DNA of 6,294 nt from Clostridiales bacterium (GCA_012523875.1 JAAYSW010000097.1:1-6294); one strand, 5' to 3'; shown: positions 1 to 6,144, counted from the stretch's first letter. Numbers and translations: made by a program. Notes: generated by a model not told the origin, from the sequence alone.

Positions 1-144
1 ACCTTTTGTCAATACCTTTTTGAAATTTATTTTTAATTCGATAAATCCCATCAGCTACAACCAGTACCGTCAAAACCTCTACGTCTTATTCAACAGGCTT
101 TTTAAAGGCTCCTCTCCTCTCGCCCCTGTTTTAGCGACTTATCT
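1..144 (-). other. 5' leader region of an off-window transcript, no convincing gene
   Basis: Read on the minus strand, this is the stretch transcribed from the strong promoter at 145-173 towards the left edge. It is richer in G and C than the DNA just to its right and includes purine-rich GGGGCGAGAGGAG-type sequence. One minus frame stays open from about position 85 to the edge (28 codons), but it has no ATG or GTG. Its only start candidate, a TTG at 71-73, has an AGAGG far too close to act as a Shine-Dalgarno. A non-coding leader, as before a rRNA operon, is the reading I prefer. The rRNA identity is inference because no 16S sequence is visible. Confidence 0.4.
7..12 (-). promoter_or_regulatory. 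Perfect -35 box (TTGACA) at the left edge, -10 off-window
   Basis: The minus strand carries a perfect TTGACA six bases from the edge of the window. Its -10 would fall outside, so the promoter cannot be confirmed. Placed about 160 bp downstream of another TTGACA promoter in the same orientation, it looks like the second of two tandem promoters, a layout common before bacterial rRNA operons. Confidence 0.35.
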
Positions 145-173
145 ATATTATCACTTTTTCTTACCTTTGTCAA
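145..173 (-). promoter_or_regulatory. Strong sigma-A promoter with extended -10, firing leftward off the window
   Basis: On the minus strand a perfect -35 TTGACA (168-173) is followed by a 17-bp spacer and a -10 TAATAT (145-150). A TG pair sits one base upstream of the -10, which makes it an extended -10. Transcription would start near 138 at the sequence AAGTCGC and run towards position 1. This is the best -35/spacer combination in the window. It lies downstream of the phosphoglucomutase gene and so belongs to a separate unit to the left. Its strength and the second TTGACA downstream are typical of rRNA operon promoters, but a protein-coding operon is also possible. Confidence 0.7.
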
Positions 174-257
174 GCGTTTTATGGGGTTTATAAGTTTTTA
201 TCAGATATATCCCTTTTTCTCGTCTTTTTTTATTGATATTATGCTAATATTAATAAA

Positions 258-288
258 TTAAGCGACTTATATTATATAAATCGCTTAA
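258..288 (-). terminator. Hairpin downstream of phosphoglucomutase, probable weak terminator
   Basis: The arms form a nearly perfect inverted repeat of about 13-15 bp with one G-U pair and a very short loop, beginning 27 nt past the phosphoglucomutase stop codon. On the minus strand it is followed by AATTTATTAAT, which is U-rich but not a clean U-run. It is therefore either a modest intrinsic terminator or a 3'-end stabilising hairpin. Its AT-rich centre contains TATAAT followed by ATAAGTCGCT, resembling the start-site region of the promoter at 145-173. No matching -35 lies at the right distance, so I favour the terminator reading. Confidence 0.5.
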
Positions 289-315
289 ATCTTCAAATCT
301 TTACATAAAATTAAA

Positions 316-2031
316 TTAAAATCCTAAAATGCTCTGAAAATCTTTCGATATTTCTCTTTCAAGTTTCTCTGCAGATGCTTTTCCAGCACCAGTTGTAGTA
401 TAGTATACCTTAATCTTTGGTTCAGTTCCCGATGGTCTAATAATTGCACTTGCACCATCAACTAACTCAAAAACCAATACATCCGATTTAGGCAATGTTA
501 TCTCCTCTTTAGCACCAGTTTGGGTGTTAACAGATACTCCTTTTATATAATCAGAGATTTTAGTAACCTTTAATCCTCCAATCGTAATAGGTGGATTTTC
601 ACGAAGATTACCCATTATCTCCTTCATTTTCTCCATGCCTGTCTCTCCTGCACAGGTAAAGCTCTTTTGAGTATGAACATAAACGCCATATTTCTTATAT
701 AAATTCTCCCTCGCCTGCATCATTGAAATTCCCTTTGTTCTATAAAAAGCAGCCATTTCGCATATCATCATTGAGCCTACCACTGCATCCTTATCACGCA
801 CATAAGTACCCGCAAGATAGCCATAGCTTTCTTCAAACCCGAATATATATCTATCTTCTTCGCCTTTGTTCTCAAGGAATGTAATCTGCTCACCAATAAA
901 TTTAAAACCAGTAAGCACCTCAAAAACCTCTACATTATATTCCTTAGCAATTGCCCTCACCATCTCGGTTGTAACAATTGTCTTAACTGTAACAGGATTT
1001 TTTGGCATAATTCCTTGGCGTGTTCTTTCACTGCAAATATACTCTAAAAGCATTGCACCAACTTCATTCCCACTAAACAGTTCATAGCCATCTTCAGATG
1101 GAACAGCAATTCCAACTCTATCACCGTCGGGGTCAGTCGCAAGTAGTAAATCAGGCTTTTCTTTTTCACTAAGCTTCAAACCTAAGCTTAACGCTTCCTT
1201 TGCCTCTGGATTGGGATATGGACAGGTAGTAAAATTTCCATCAGGATTTTCCTGTTCAGGAACAACAACTACATCCTTAATGCCTATTTTATTTAAAATG
1301 TTACGAACAGGCTTATTTCCCGCACCATTTAATGGCGTATATACAACCTTTAATCCACTCGTCGCACAAAGCTCCACATTAATACCTTGGGCAATTACAT
1401 TCTTATAATAAGCATCTATAACATCCTGCCCGATATATTCAATCATTCCGTTTTCTAGACCATCTTCAAATTCTGAAATCTTTACACCTTCAAACATATC
1501 AACAGCATTTATTTTATTCAAAACAATTTCAGCCGCCTCAAGTGTCATCTGGCAACCATCATCACCATAAACCTTGTATCCATTGTATTCTGCTGGGTTA
1601 TGGCTTGCAGTAACTACAATACCTGCATTACATTTTAGTTCTCTTACAGCAAATGAAAGCATCGGTGTTGGCATTAACTCTGAAAAAATATATACCTTAA
1701 TGCCATTCGCCGATAAAATCCCTGCAGCATTTTTAGCAAAAACATCTGATTTGATTCTGCTATCGTAGGCAATAGCTACAGATGGATTCTCAAAAGCCTC
1801 ATTTACGTAATCAGCTAATCCTTGTGTTGCTCGTCTTATAGTATATATATTAAGTCTATTTGTTCCAGCACCAATTACACCCCTCAGACCACCAGTGCCG
1901 AACTCAAGACTACGGTAAAATCTATCATTAATTTCACATTCATTTCCCTCAATAGATTTCAATTCATCTTGTAAATCCTTATCTTCAACAGCCTTTTCAA
2001 GCCAAAGCTTGTACAATTCTTGAACGTTCAT
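316..2031 (-). CDS. pgcA: Alpha-phosphoglucomutase (phosphohexomutase family, PgcA type)
   Basis: This cytoplasmic enzyme interconverts glucose-6-phosphate and glucose-1-phosphate through a phosphoserine and a glucose-1,6-bisphosphate intermediate. It thereby feeds glycogen, UDP-glucose and envelope sugars, or returns glucose-1-P to glycolysis. The 571 residues show the full four-domain alpha-D-phosphohexomutase plan. There is an N-terminal FGTGGLRG (44-51), the catalytic TASHNP loop (141-146, phosphoserine S143), the Mg-binding DPDGDR (300-305), the sugar-specificity segment FGFEESYGYL (397-406) and the C-terminal phosphate-binding RPSGTEPK (532-539). Length and motifs fit the Bacillota PgcA group. 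Some family members also act on mannose phosphates, so phosphomannomutase activity cannot be excluded. The ATG has GGAGG 9 nt upstream. The gene is separated from gpmI by 366 nt with a terminator and its own promoter, so it forms its own unit. No key residue is missing. Confidence 0.93.
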   Translation of the reverse strand: MNVQELYKLWLEKAVEDKDLQDELKSIEGNECEINDRFYRSLEFGTGGLRGVIGAGTNRLNIYTIRRATQGLADYVNEAFENPSVAIAYDSRIKSDVFAKNAAGILSANGIKVYIFSELMPTPMLSFAVRELKCNAGIVVTASHNPAEYNGYKVYGDDGCQMTLEAAEIVLNKINAVDMFEGVKISEFEDGLENGMIEYIGQDVIDAYYKNVIAQGINVELCATSGLKVVYTPLNGAGNKPVRNILNKIGIKDVVVVPEQENPDGNFTTCPYPNPEAKEALSLGLKLSEKEKPDLLLATDPDGDRVGIAVPSEDGYELFSGNEVGAMLLEYICSERTRQGIMPKNPVTVKTIVTTEMVRAIAKEYNVEVFEVLTGFKFIGEQITFLENKGEEDRYIFGFEESYGYLAGTYVRDKDAVVGSMMICEMAAFYRTKGISMMQARENLYKKYGVYVHTQKSFTCAGETGMEKMKEIMGNLRENPPITIGGLKVTKISDYIKGVSVNTQTGAKEEITLPKSDVLVFELVDGASAIIRPSGTEPKIKVYYTTTGAGKASAEKLEREISKDFQSILGF

Positions 2032-2040
2032 TTATATAAT

Positions 2041-2045
2041 CCTCC
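2041..2045 (-). promoter_or_regulatory. Ribosome binding site of the phosphoglucomutase gene
   Basis: GGAGG on the minus strand lies 9 nt before the ATG at 2029-2031. It fixes that start codon, and no other in-frame start upstream has such a site. Confidence 0.85.
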
Positions 2046-2068
2046 AATATACCCGATAATAAATAACA

Positions 2069-2101
2069 ATAATACTAATTAGTATTATACCATAATACTA
2101 A
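2069..2101. repeat. Three 9-bp half-sites (TAATACTAA) forming an operator-like array on the phosphoglucomutase promoter
   Basis: On the plus strand TAATACTAA occurs at 2070-2078, its reverse complement TTAGTATTA at 2079-2087, and TAATACTAA again at 2093-2101. The first two abut to give a perfect 20-bp palindrome (2069-2088). The second and third form another perfect palindrome with a 5-bp centre (2079-2101). Together they cover the -10 box, its upstream flank and the predicted start site. This placement suits a dimeric repressor that can choose between two overlapping sites, or two dimers. I do not recognise the motif as the site of a named regulator. In such AT-rich DNA simple repeats arise readily, but three exact 9-mers within 33 bp that include C and G positions argue against chance. 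Confidence 0.6.
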
Positions 2102-2111
2102 TAAATTGCAA
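2084..2111 (-). promoter_or_regulatory. Main promoter of the phosphoglucomutase gene
   Basis: The minus strand has a perfect -10 TATAAT (2084-2089) with a TG one base upstream (extended -10), a 16-bp spacer and a -35 TTGCAA (2106-2111, 4 of 6 to consensus). The predicted start is near 2077, leaving a leader of about 46 nt before the ATG. An UP-element-like block lies directly upstream and an inverted-repeat array overlaps the -10, so the promoter is probably intrinsically strong and repressible. Confidence 0.75.
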
Positions 2112-2116
2112 TGTAA

Positions 2117-2134
2117 TTTTAAAAAATATTTTTT
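2117..2134 (-). promoter_or_regulatory. UP-element-like A/T block upstream of the phosphoglucomutase promoter
   Basis: Read on the minus strand, the block is six A, then T and A, then six T, then four A. It fits every fixed position of the full E. coli UP consensus (AAAWWTWTTTTNNAAA) and lies at about -57 to -40 from the predicted start, where the RNA polymerase alpha C-terminal domains bind. The wider block 2120-2135 is also a perfect 16-bp palindrome of phased A/T tracts, so DNA curvature is an alternative explanation. Confidence 0.5.
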
Positions 2135-2188
2135 ATATAGGCATTATTCTAACTAATAAGAAGGTACCCATAATTTTGACTTCAATTT

Positions 2189-2217
2189 ATTTTATCACAT
2201 TTCTCATTATATTTCAA
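2189..2217 (-). promoter_or_regulatory. Second, distal promoter candidate for the phosphoglucomutase gene
   Basis: The minus strand shows -35 TTGAAA (2212-2217), a 17-bp spacer and -10 TAAAAT (2189-2194), with a TG at the extended -10 position. The start would be near 2182, giving a leader of about 150 nt that runs through the proximal promoter and its half-sites. No small gene with a ribosome binding site follows it, so it most likely adds a longer phosphoglucomutase transcript. AT-rich background lowers confidence. Confidence 0.45.
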
Positions 2218-2344
2218 TCATTAGGCTTTCCTTTTGATAAATAAAATTAGGTATTATGATGCATGGAGTTTAATGTTAAGCTAAAATTTAAATGACAACA
2301 GAATGTATTATAACTGATATTATTGAAATTTATTTAGATAATTA

Positions 2345-2381
2345 AAACAGATATAAATCAAAATCTGATTCATACCTGTTT
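2345..2381 (-). terminator. Intrinsic terminator of the tpiA-gpmI unit
   Basis: Two 16-nt arms (2345-2360 and 2366-2381) pair along their whole length with only two G-U pairs around a 5-nt loop, 16 nt after the gpmI stop. On the minus strand the stem ends in CTGTTTTAATTAT, a U-rich tail. The plus-strand side has no U-run, so it acts leftward on gpmI transcripts. Confidence 0.75.
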
Positions 2382-2397
2382 CATATTAAAGTAATAT

Positions 2398-3909
2398 TTA
2401 GATTATAATTGATTTACCTGTCATCTCTGTAGGTTGTGGTAAATTCAAAAGTTCCAACATAGTTGGTGCAAGGTCGGCTAAAACTCCATCATCACGAAGC
2501 TTGCAATTTTCGCCCACTATAATAAGAGGTACAGGATTTGTTGTGTGTGCAGTAAATGGCGAACCGTCTGGCTCATACATCTTATCGGCATTTCCATGGT
2601 CAGCAGTAATTAGAGCAATACCTCCCTGTGCAAGTATAGCATCAACAGTTCTGCCCACGCATTCATCTACAACCTCAACAGCAGCCTTAGCTGCATCAAA
2701 AACACCTGTATGTCCTACCATATCGCAATTCGCATAATTAAGGATAATTGAGTCATACTTTCCTGATTCTATACGCTTAACAACTTCGTCACAAACTAAA
2801 ATCGCACTCATTTCAGGCTGTAAATCATATGTTGCAACCTTTGGAGAATCGATTAATGCCCTATCCTCATTCTTAAACGGAGATTCAACGCCACCATTAA
2901 AGAAAAATGTTACATGTGCATATTTTTCGGTTTCAGCAATTCTAAGCTGCGTCAAACCATTTTTGCTAATATACTCCCCAAATGTATTTGTCAATGATTG
3001 AGGTTTAAATGCAACCTCAACATTAGGCATAGTTACATCATACTGGGTCATACATACAAAACAAAGAGAAAGCATATTTCTCTCAAATCCAGTAAATTTA
3101 TCATCAACAAATGTACGAGTAATTTCTCTTGCACGGTCAGGACGGAAATTGAAAAAAATCATGCTATCATTGGATTTAATCATACCATCCTTATTACAAA
3201 TAGTAGGAACAATAAACTCATCAGTTACATCTTCAGCATATGACTTTTTCATAACATCAACTGGATTAGTATTGAAATTGCCCTCTGTTCTAACCATTGC
3301 AGAATATGCCTTTTCAACTCTATCCCAACGATTATCCCTATCCATAGCATAATATCGGCCAGAAATTGAAGCTATCTCTCCAACTCCTATTTTCTTCATC
3401 TTTTCAACCAATTCCTCAATAAACCCCGCACCACTTGTAGGAGGCACATCACGACCATCCATAAAACAATGCACATAAACTTCAGTAAGCCCCGCTTTTT
3501 TTGCAGCTTCTAAAATCCCATAAAGATGTGTATTATGGCTATGTACACCACCGTCAGAAAGCAATCCCATACAATGAAGCCTGGAATTGTTTTTCTTGCA
3601 ATTTTCAATCGCACTATTTATAGCTTCATTTGCAAAAAAATCACCATCTACAATCGATTTCGTTATCCTTGTAAGCTCTTGATAAACAATCCTGCCTGCT
3701 CCTATATTTGTATGCCCCACCTCTGAATTGCCCATCTGCCCATCTGGCAAACCAACATTCATTCCGCTTGCACCAATTTGTGTATGTGGGTATTCTTTTA
3801 AAAACCTATCTATATTGGGAGTATTTGCAGCCTTTATAGCGTTTCCAAACTCGCTGTCATTATAACCAAAACCGTCCATAATAATTAATGCAACAGGTCT
3901 TTTCTTCAT
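2398..3909 (-). CDS. gpmI: 2,3-bisphosphoglycerate-independent phosphoglycerate mutase
   Basis: This cytoplasmic enzyme of the alkaline phosphatase superfamily converts 3-phosphoglycerate to 2-phosphoglycerate through a phosphoserine, using two metal ions (Mn2+ in the well-studied Bacillus enzyme). The 503 residues are close to the usual 505-515. Visible ligands are D12 in MDGFG, nucleophile S62 in GNSEVGH, and H123 in SDGGVHSH. DGRD (151-154), R185, the FRPDRAR arginines (R256, R259) and K329 form the substrate pocket of the inserted transferase domain. D396 and H400 of NCDMVGH, D437-H438 of TADHGN and H455 complete the metal sites. All catalytic positions are intact. It starts 21 nt after the tpiA stop with AAAGGAG 7 nt before its ATG, so co-transcription with tpiA is very likely. 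A hairpin terminator follows. It should not be confused with B. subtilis naming, where this gene is called pgm. Confidence 0.97.
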   Translation of the reverse strand: MKKRPVALIIMDGFGYNDSEFGNAIKAANTPNIDRFLKEYPHTQIGASGMNVGLPDGQMGNSEVGHTNIGAGRIVYQELTRITKSIVDGDFFANEAINSAIENCKKNNSRLHCMGLLSDGGVHSHNTHLYGILEAAKKAGLTEVYVHCFMDGRDVPPTSGAGFIEELVEKMKKIGVGEIASISGRYYAMDRDNRWDRVEKAYSAMVRTEGNFNTNPVDVMKKSYAEDVTDEFIVPTICNKDGMIKSNDSMIFFNFRPDRAREITRTFVDDKFTGFERNMLSLCFVCMTQYDVTMPNVEVAFKPQSLTNTFGEYISKNGLTQLRIAETEKYAHVTFFFNGGVESPFKNEDRALIDSPKVATYDLQPEMSAILVCDEVVKRIESGKYDSIILNYANCDMVGHTGVFDAAKAAVEVVDECVGRTVDAILAQGGIALITADHGNADKMYEPDGSPFTAHTTNPVPLIIVGENCKLRDDGVLADLAPTMLELLNLPQPTEMTGKSIII

Positions 3910-3916
3910 ATCTTTT

Positions 3917-3923
3917 CTCCTTT
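3917..3923 (-). promoter_or_regulatory. Ribosome binding site of gpmI
   Basis: AAAGGAG on the minus strand sits 7 nt before the gpmI ATG, inside the 21-nt gap after tpiA. The short gap and the strong site together support translation from a shared tpiA-gpmI message. Confidence 0.85.
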
Positions 3924-3930
3924 GTATTAT

Positions 3931-4698
3931 TTACTTGGATGCCTCTTCTAAAATAACTCCAAAATCTTTAGCTTTAAGCGATGCCCCACCGATTAGTCCT
4001 CCGTCAACATCTGGTTGTGCTAGTAATTCTGCTGCATTAGAAGAATTCATAGAGCCGCCATACTGAATTGTCAACGCATCTGCAACTTTCTTGCTATATA
4101 GCTTTTCTACTGTGCCACGAATAAATGAGCAAACCTCATTAGCCTGTTCAGCAGTAGCAGTTTTCCCTGTTCCAATTGCCCATACTGGCTCATATGCTAT
4201 AATTATATTTTTCATTTGTTCAGCAGTAATATCTAACAAAGCAACCTTTGTCTGTAATCCAACAATTTCTTCTGTTATACCCTGTTCTCTCTCTTCTAGC
4301 AATTCACCCACACAAACAATAACTTTTAAACCAGCCTCAAGACCAGCTTTTGTTCTTTTATTAACAGTTACATCTGTTTCAGCAAAATACTGTCTACGCT
4401 CGCTATGTCCGATAATAACATATTCAACACCCATCTCAGCAAGCATATCAGCTGAAATTTCTCCAGTGAAGGCACCACTCTTCTCAAAATGACAATTTTG
4501 TGCAGCAACCTTTATATTTGTTCCAGTAGTAAGATTTACTGCTGTTTCAAGATTTGTGAAAGGAACACCAATTACAACTCCACAATTAGCTTTTTCAGCA
4601 ACAGGCTTTAAATCCTCGATAAGTGCCTTTGTTTCGATACGGGTATTGTTCATTTTCCAGTTTCCAGCAATAACTGCTTGTCTTAAAGATTTATTCAT
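3931..4698 (-). CDS. tpiA: Triosephosphate isomerase
   Basis: This cytoplasmic TIM-barrel enzyme interconverts dihydroxyacetone phosphate and glyceraldehyde 3-phosphate, and is normally a homodimer. The 255-residue length is typical. The active site is complete: N13 and K15 in AGNWKMN, the electrophile H98 in IIGHSERR, and the catalytic base E170 in AYEPVWAIGTGKT, where the following residues form the mobile phosphate-closing loop. The phosphate-binding YGGS (213-216) and GLIGGASL (234-241) are also present. The ATG has AAGGAG 8 nt upstream. Unlike the compact pgk-tpi arrangement in many Bacillota, it is separated from pgk by 177 nt containing a strong terminator. It should therefore rely on its own promoter or on read-through, and it leads a two-gene unit with gpmI. 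Confidence 0.97.
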   Translation of the reverse strand: MNKSLRQAVIAGNWKMNNTRIETKALIEDLKPVAEKANCGVVIGVPFTNLETAVNLTTGTNIKVAAQNCHFEKSGAFTGEISADMLAEMGVEYVIIGHSERRQYFAETDVTVNKRTKAGLEAGLKVIVCVGELLEEREQGITEEIVGLQTKVALLDITAEQMKNIIIAYEPVWAIGTGKTATAEQANEVCSFIRGTVEKLYSKKVADALTIQYGGSMNSSNAAELLAQPDVDGGLIGGASLKAKDFGVILEEASK

Positions 4699-4706
4699 TT
4701 TAATTT

Positions 4707-4712
4707 CTCCTT
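4707..4712 (-). promoter_or_regulatory. Ribosome binding site of tpiA
   Basis: AAGGAG on the minus strand lies 8 nt before the tpiA ATG and supports this start. Confidence 0.85.
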
Positions 4713-4738
4713 GTAATATAAATATTTTGCATTAAATA

Positions 4739-4792
4739 ATCATATGGTTTTATAAAATTTCAGCTAATAGTTTTACAGTAAAGGCATCTCAA
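4739..4792 (-). promoter_or_regulatory. Candidate promoter region for tpiA-gpmI
   Basis: A promoter is expected here because a terminator closes pgk upstream. Two overlapping candidates with 17-bp spacers are visible on the minus strand. One is TTGAGA (4787-4792) with TATTAG (4764-4769). The other is TTAGCT (4762-4767) with TATGAT (4739-4744). Each matches consensus only in part and I cannot decide between them. The start would be 26-60 nt before the tpiA ribosome binding site. Confidence 0.35.
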
Positions 4793-4831
4793 ACCCAACT
4801 GTCTATTCAACTATCCACCAAAAGTATAAAC

Positions 4832-4860
4832 TAAGAAAAGGACAGGCAAACCGCCTGCCC
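4832..4860 (-). terminator. Intrinsic terminator of pgk
   Basis: An 8-bp GC-rich stem (4840-4847 with 4853-4860, one G-U pair) around a 5-nt loop is followed on the minus strand by TTTTCTT. It begins 15 nt after the pgk stop. This is the most textbook terminator in the window. It splits pgk from tpiA, either fully or as an attenuator that lets some read-through pass. Confidence 0.9.
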
Positions 4861-4875
4861 TAAATTAATCATAAA

Positions 4876-6090
4876 TTAGTTTTTATCAGCGATAACATCA
4901 ATTCCAGGAAGAATCTTACCCTCAAGATATTCAAGTGATGCACCACCTCCAGTAGAAATATGGCTCATCTTATCTGCAAATCCAAGTTGTACAACAGCAG
5001 CAGCAGAATCGCCCCCACCAATAATTGTTGTAGCATCAGTTTCAGCCAATGCCTTAGCAACAGCAATAGTACCCTTAGCAAGAACTGGATTTTCAAACAC
5101 ACCCATAGGTCCATTCCAAACAACATTTTTTGCAGATTTTACTGCATTTGCAAATGCCTCTTGAGTCTTGATACCGATATCGAGTCCCATTTTATCAGCA
5201 GGTATTTCGTGAGAATCAACAATTTCAACCTCTATCTCTGCATCAATAGGATTAGGGAATGATGAAGTAATAGCCGTATCAATTGGTAATAGTAGTTGCT
5301 TACCGAGCTTTTCAGCCTTTGCAAGCATTTCCTTACAGTAGTCAAGCTTTTCCAAATCAACTAAAGACTGCCCAATTTCATGACCCTGTGCCTTTAGGAA
5401 TGTATAAGCCATTCCGCCCCCTATAATTAGTGTATCGCATTTTTCAAGTAGGTTTGAGATAACATTAAGTTTATCAGCAACCTTAGCCCCACCAAGTATG
5501 GCAACAAATGGTCTTTCTGGGTCTTCCACAGCATTACCAAGGTAATCAATTTCTTTTTGCATCAGATAGCCAACAGCAGTTTCCTTAACAAAACTTGTAA
5601 CACCCGCTGTCGAGCAATGTGCCCTATGGGCTGAACCAAAGGCATCCATTACAAAAACATCAGTTATTTCAGCTAAATCCTTACTAAAGCTTTCAGTATT
5701 TTTAGTTTCCTCAGCCCTAAAGCGTGTATTTTCAAGAAGAACAACATCACCATCGTTCATTTCTGCAACAGCTTTTCTAGCATTCTCACCCACAACTTCA
5801 TCATCCTTAGCGAAAACAACTTCCTTTTCCAAAAGCTCAGACAATCTCTTTGCAACTGGTGCAAGTGAGAATTTATCCTCTGGACCATTCTTTGGCTTTC
5901 CTAAATGTGAACATAGAATAATCTTACCACCATCGGATATAAGTTTTTTTATCGTTGGTAAAGCCGCAGTTATTCTATTGTCATTTGTAATAACTCCGTC
6001 TTTAAGCGGAACATTAAAATCACAACGAATCAGCACACGCTTACCCTTTACATTAATATCCTCAACTGTAACCTTGTTTAAACCTGCCAT
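4876..6090 (-). CDS. pgk: Phosphoglycerate kinase
   Basis: This monomeric cytoplasmic enzyme transfers the acyl phosphate of 1,3-bisphosphoglycerate to ADP, giving 3-phosphoglycerate and ATP, the first ATP-forming step of glycolysis. The 404 residues show both domains. N-domain substrate residues are RCDFNVP (22-28), R39, SHLGKP (61-66), LLENTRF (118-124, R123) and DAFGSAHRAH (149-158, R156). The C-domain nucleotide site comprises LGGAKVADK (199-207, K203 and K207), GGGMAYTFL (224-232), WNGPMGVFE (325-333, E333), IGGGDSAAA (357-365) and STGGGASLEYLEG (379-391). Nothing is truncated or altered. The ATG has AGGAGG 10 nt upstream. A good promoter precedes it and a GC-rich terminator follows within 15 nt, so it appears to be transcribed largely alone. 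The GAPDH gene that often precedes pgk is not directly upstream. Confidence 0.98.
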   Translation of the reverse strand: MAGLNKVTVEDINVKGKRVLIRCDFNVPLKDGVITNDNRITAALPTIKKLISDGGKIILCSHLGKPKNGPEDKFSLAPVAKRLSELLEKEVVFAKDDEVVGENARKAVAEMNDGDVVLLENTRFRAEETKNTESFSKDLAEITDVFVMDAFGSAHRAHCSTAGVTSFVKETAVGYLMQKEIDYLGNAVEDPERPFVAILGGAKVADKLNVISNLLEKCDTLIIGGGMAYTFLKAQGHEIGQSLVDLEKLDYCKEMLAKAEKLGKQLLLPIDTAITSSFPNPIDAEIEVEIVDSHEIPADKMGLDIGIKTQEAFANAVKSAKNVVWNGPMGVFENPVLAKGTIAVAKALAETDATTIIGGGDSAAAVVQLGFADKMSHISTGGGASLEYLEGKILPGIDVIADKN

Positions 6091-6100
6091 CTTATGACAT

Positions 6101-6106
6101 CCTCCT
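6101..6106 (-). promoter_or_regulatory. Ribosome binding site of pgk
   Basis: A full AGGAGG on the minus strand lies 10 nt before the pgk ATG, the strongest Shine-Dalgarno in the window, in keeping with a highly expressed enzyme. Confidence 0.88.
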
Positions 6107-6144
6107 ATTGATATAGTATTATAGTTTTATCATTTCTACAAGAG

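Larger units (their letters stand above)
2032..2397. other. Intergenic region between gpmI and phosphoglucomutase
   Basis: This is a 366-nt, very AT-rich gap without a supportable gene on either strand. In transcription order (right to left) it holds the gpmI terminator (2345-2381), about 127 nt in which I see nothing clear, a promoter candidate (2189-2217), an A-tract/UP-like block (2117-2134), the main promoter (2084-2111) with its half-site array (2069-2101), and the ribosome binding site. Tiny minus-strand reading frames, such as a 12-codon one starting near 2172, lack a Shine-Dalgarno. Confidence 0.7.

Noticed and set aside
1..85. Open minus-strand frame running off the left edge (reads VLTVLVVADGIYRIKNK in part)
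   Set aside because: It has no ATG or GTG start. The only start candidate is a TTG with its AGAGG too close, and the region sits between two promoter elements. A chance open stretch in a leader is more likely.
866..1768. Plus-strand open frames opposite the phosphoglucomutase gene (866-1087, 1211-1408, 1574-1768)
   Set aside because: All are short, antisense to a clearly intact gene and without promoter or ribosome binding site. They are shadow frames.
2134..2172. Twelve-codon minus-strand frame (MGTFLLVRIMPI) after the distal promoter
   Set aside because: It has no Shine-Dalgarno and is very short, so there is no support as a leader peptide.
2501..3726. Plus-strand open frames opposite gpmI
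   Set aside because: They overlap each other and a fully conserved gene, and no family features are visible.
4091..4492. 133-codon plus-strand open frame opposite tpiA
   Set aside because: It lies wholly inside tpiA on the other strand, has no ribosome binding site of note and reads as low-complexity Ser/Ile/Thr-rich translation, as expected from the reverse complement of a conserved gene.
4960..5262. 100-codon plus-strand open frame opposite pgk
   Set aside because: It is antisense to conserved pgk motifs, with Cys/Ser/Asn-rich composition typical of a shadow frame.
6114..6121. Single TAGTATTA near the pgk ribosome binding site resembling the phosphoglucomutase half-site
   Set aside because: It is one isolated 8-bp match in AT-rich DNA without a partner half-site. 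A similar match also occurs inside the gpmI coding sequence, so chance explains it.
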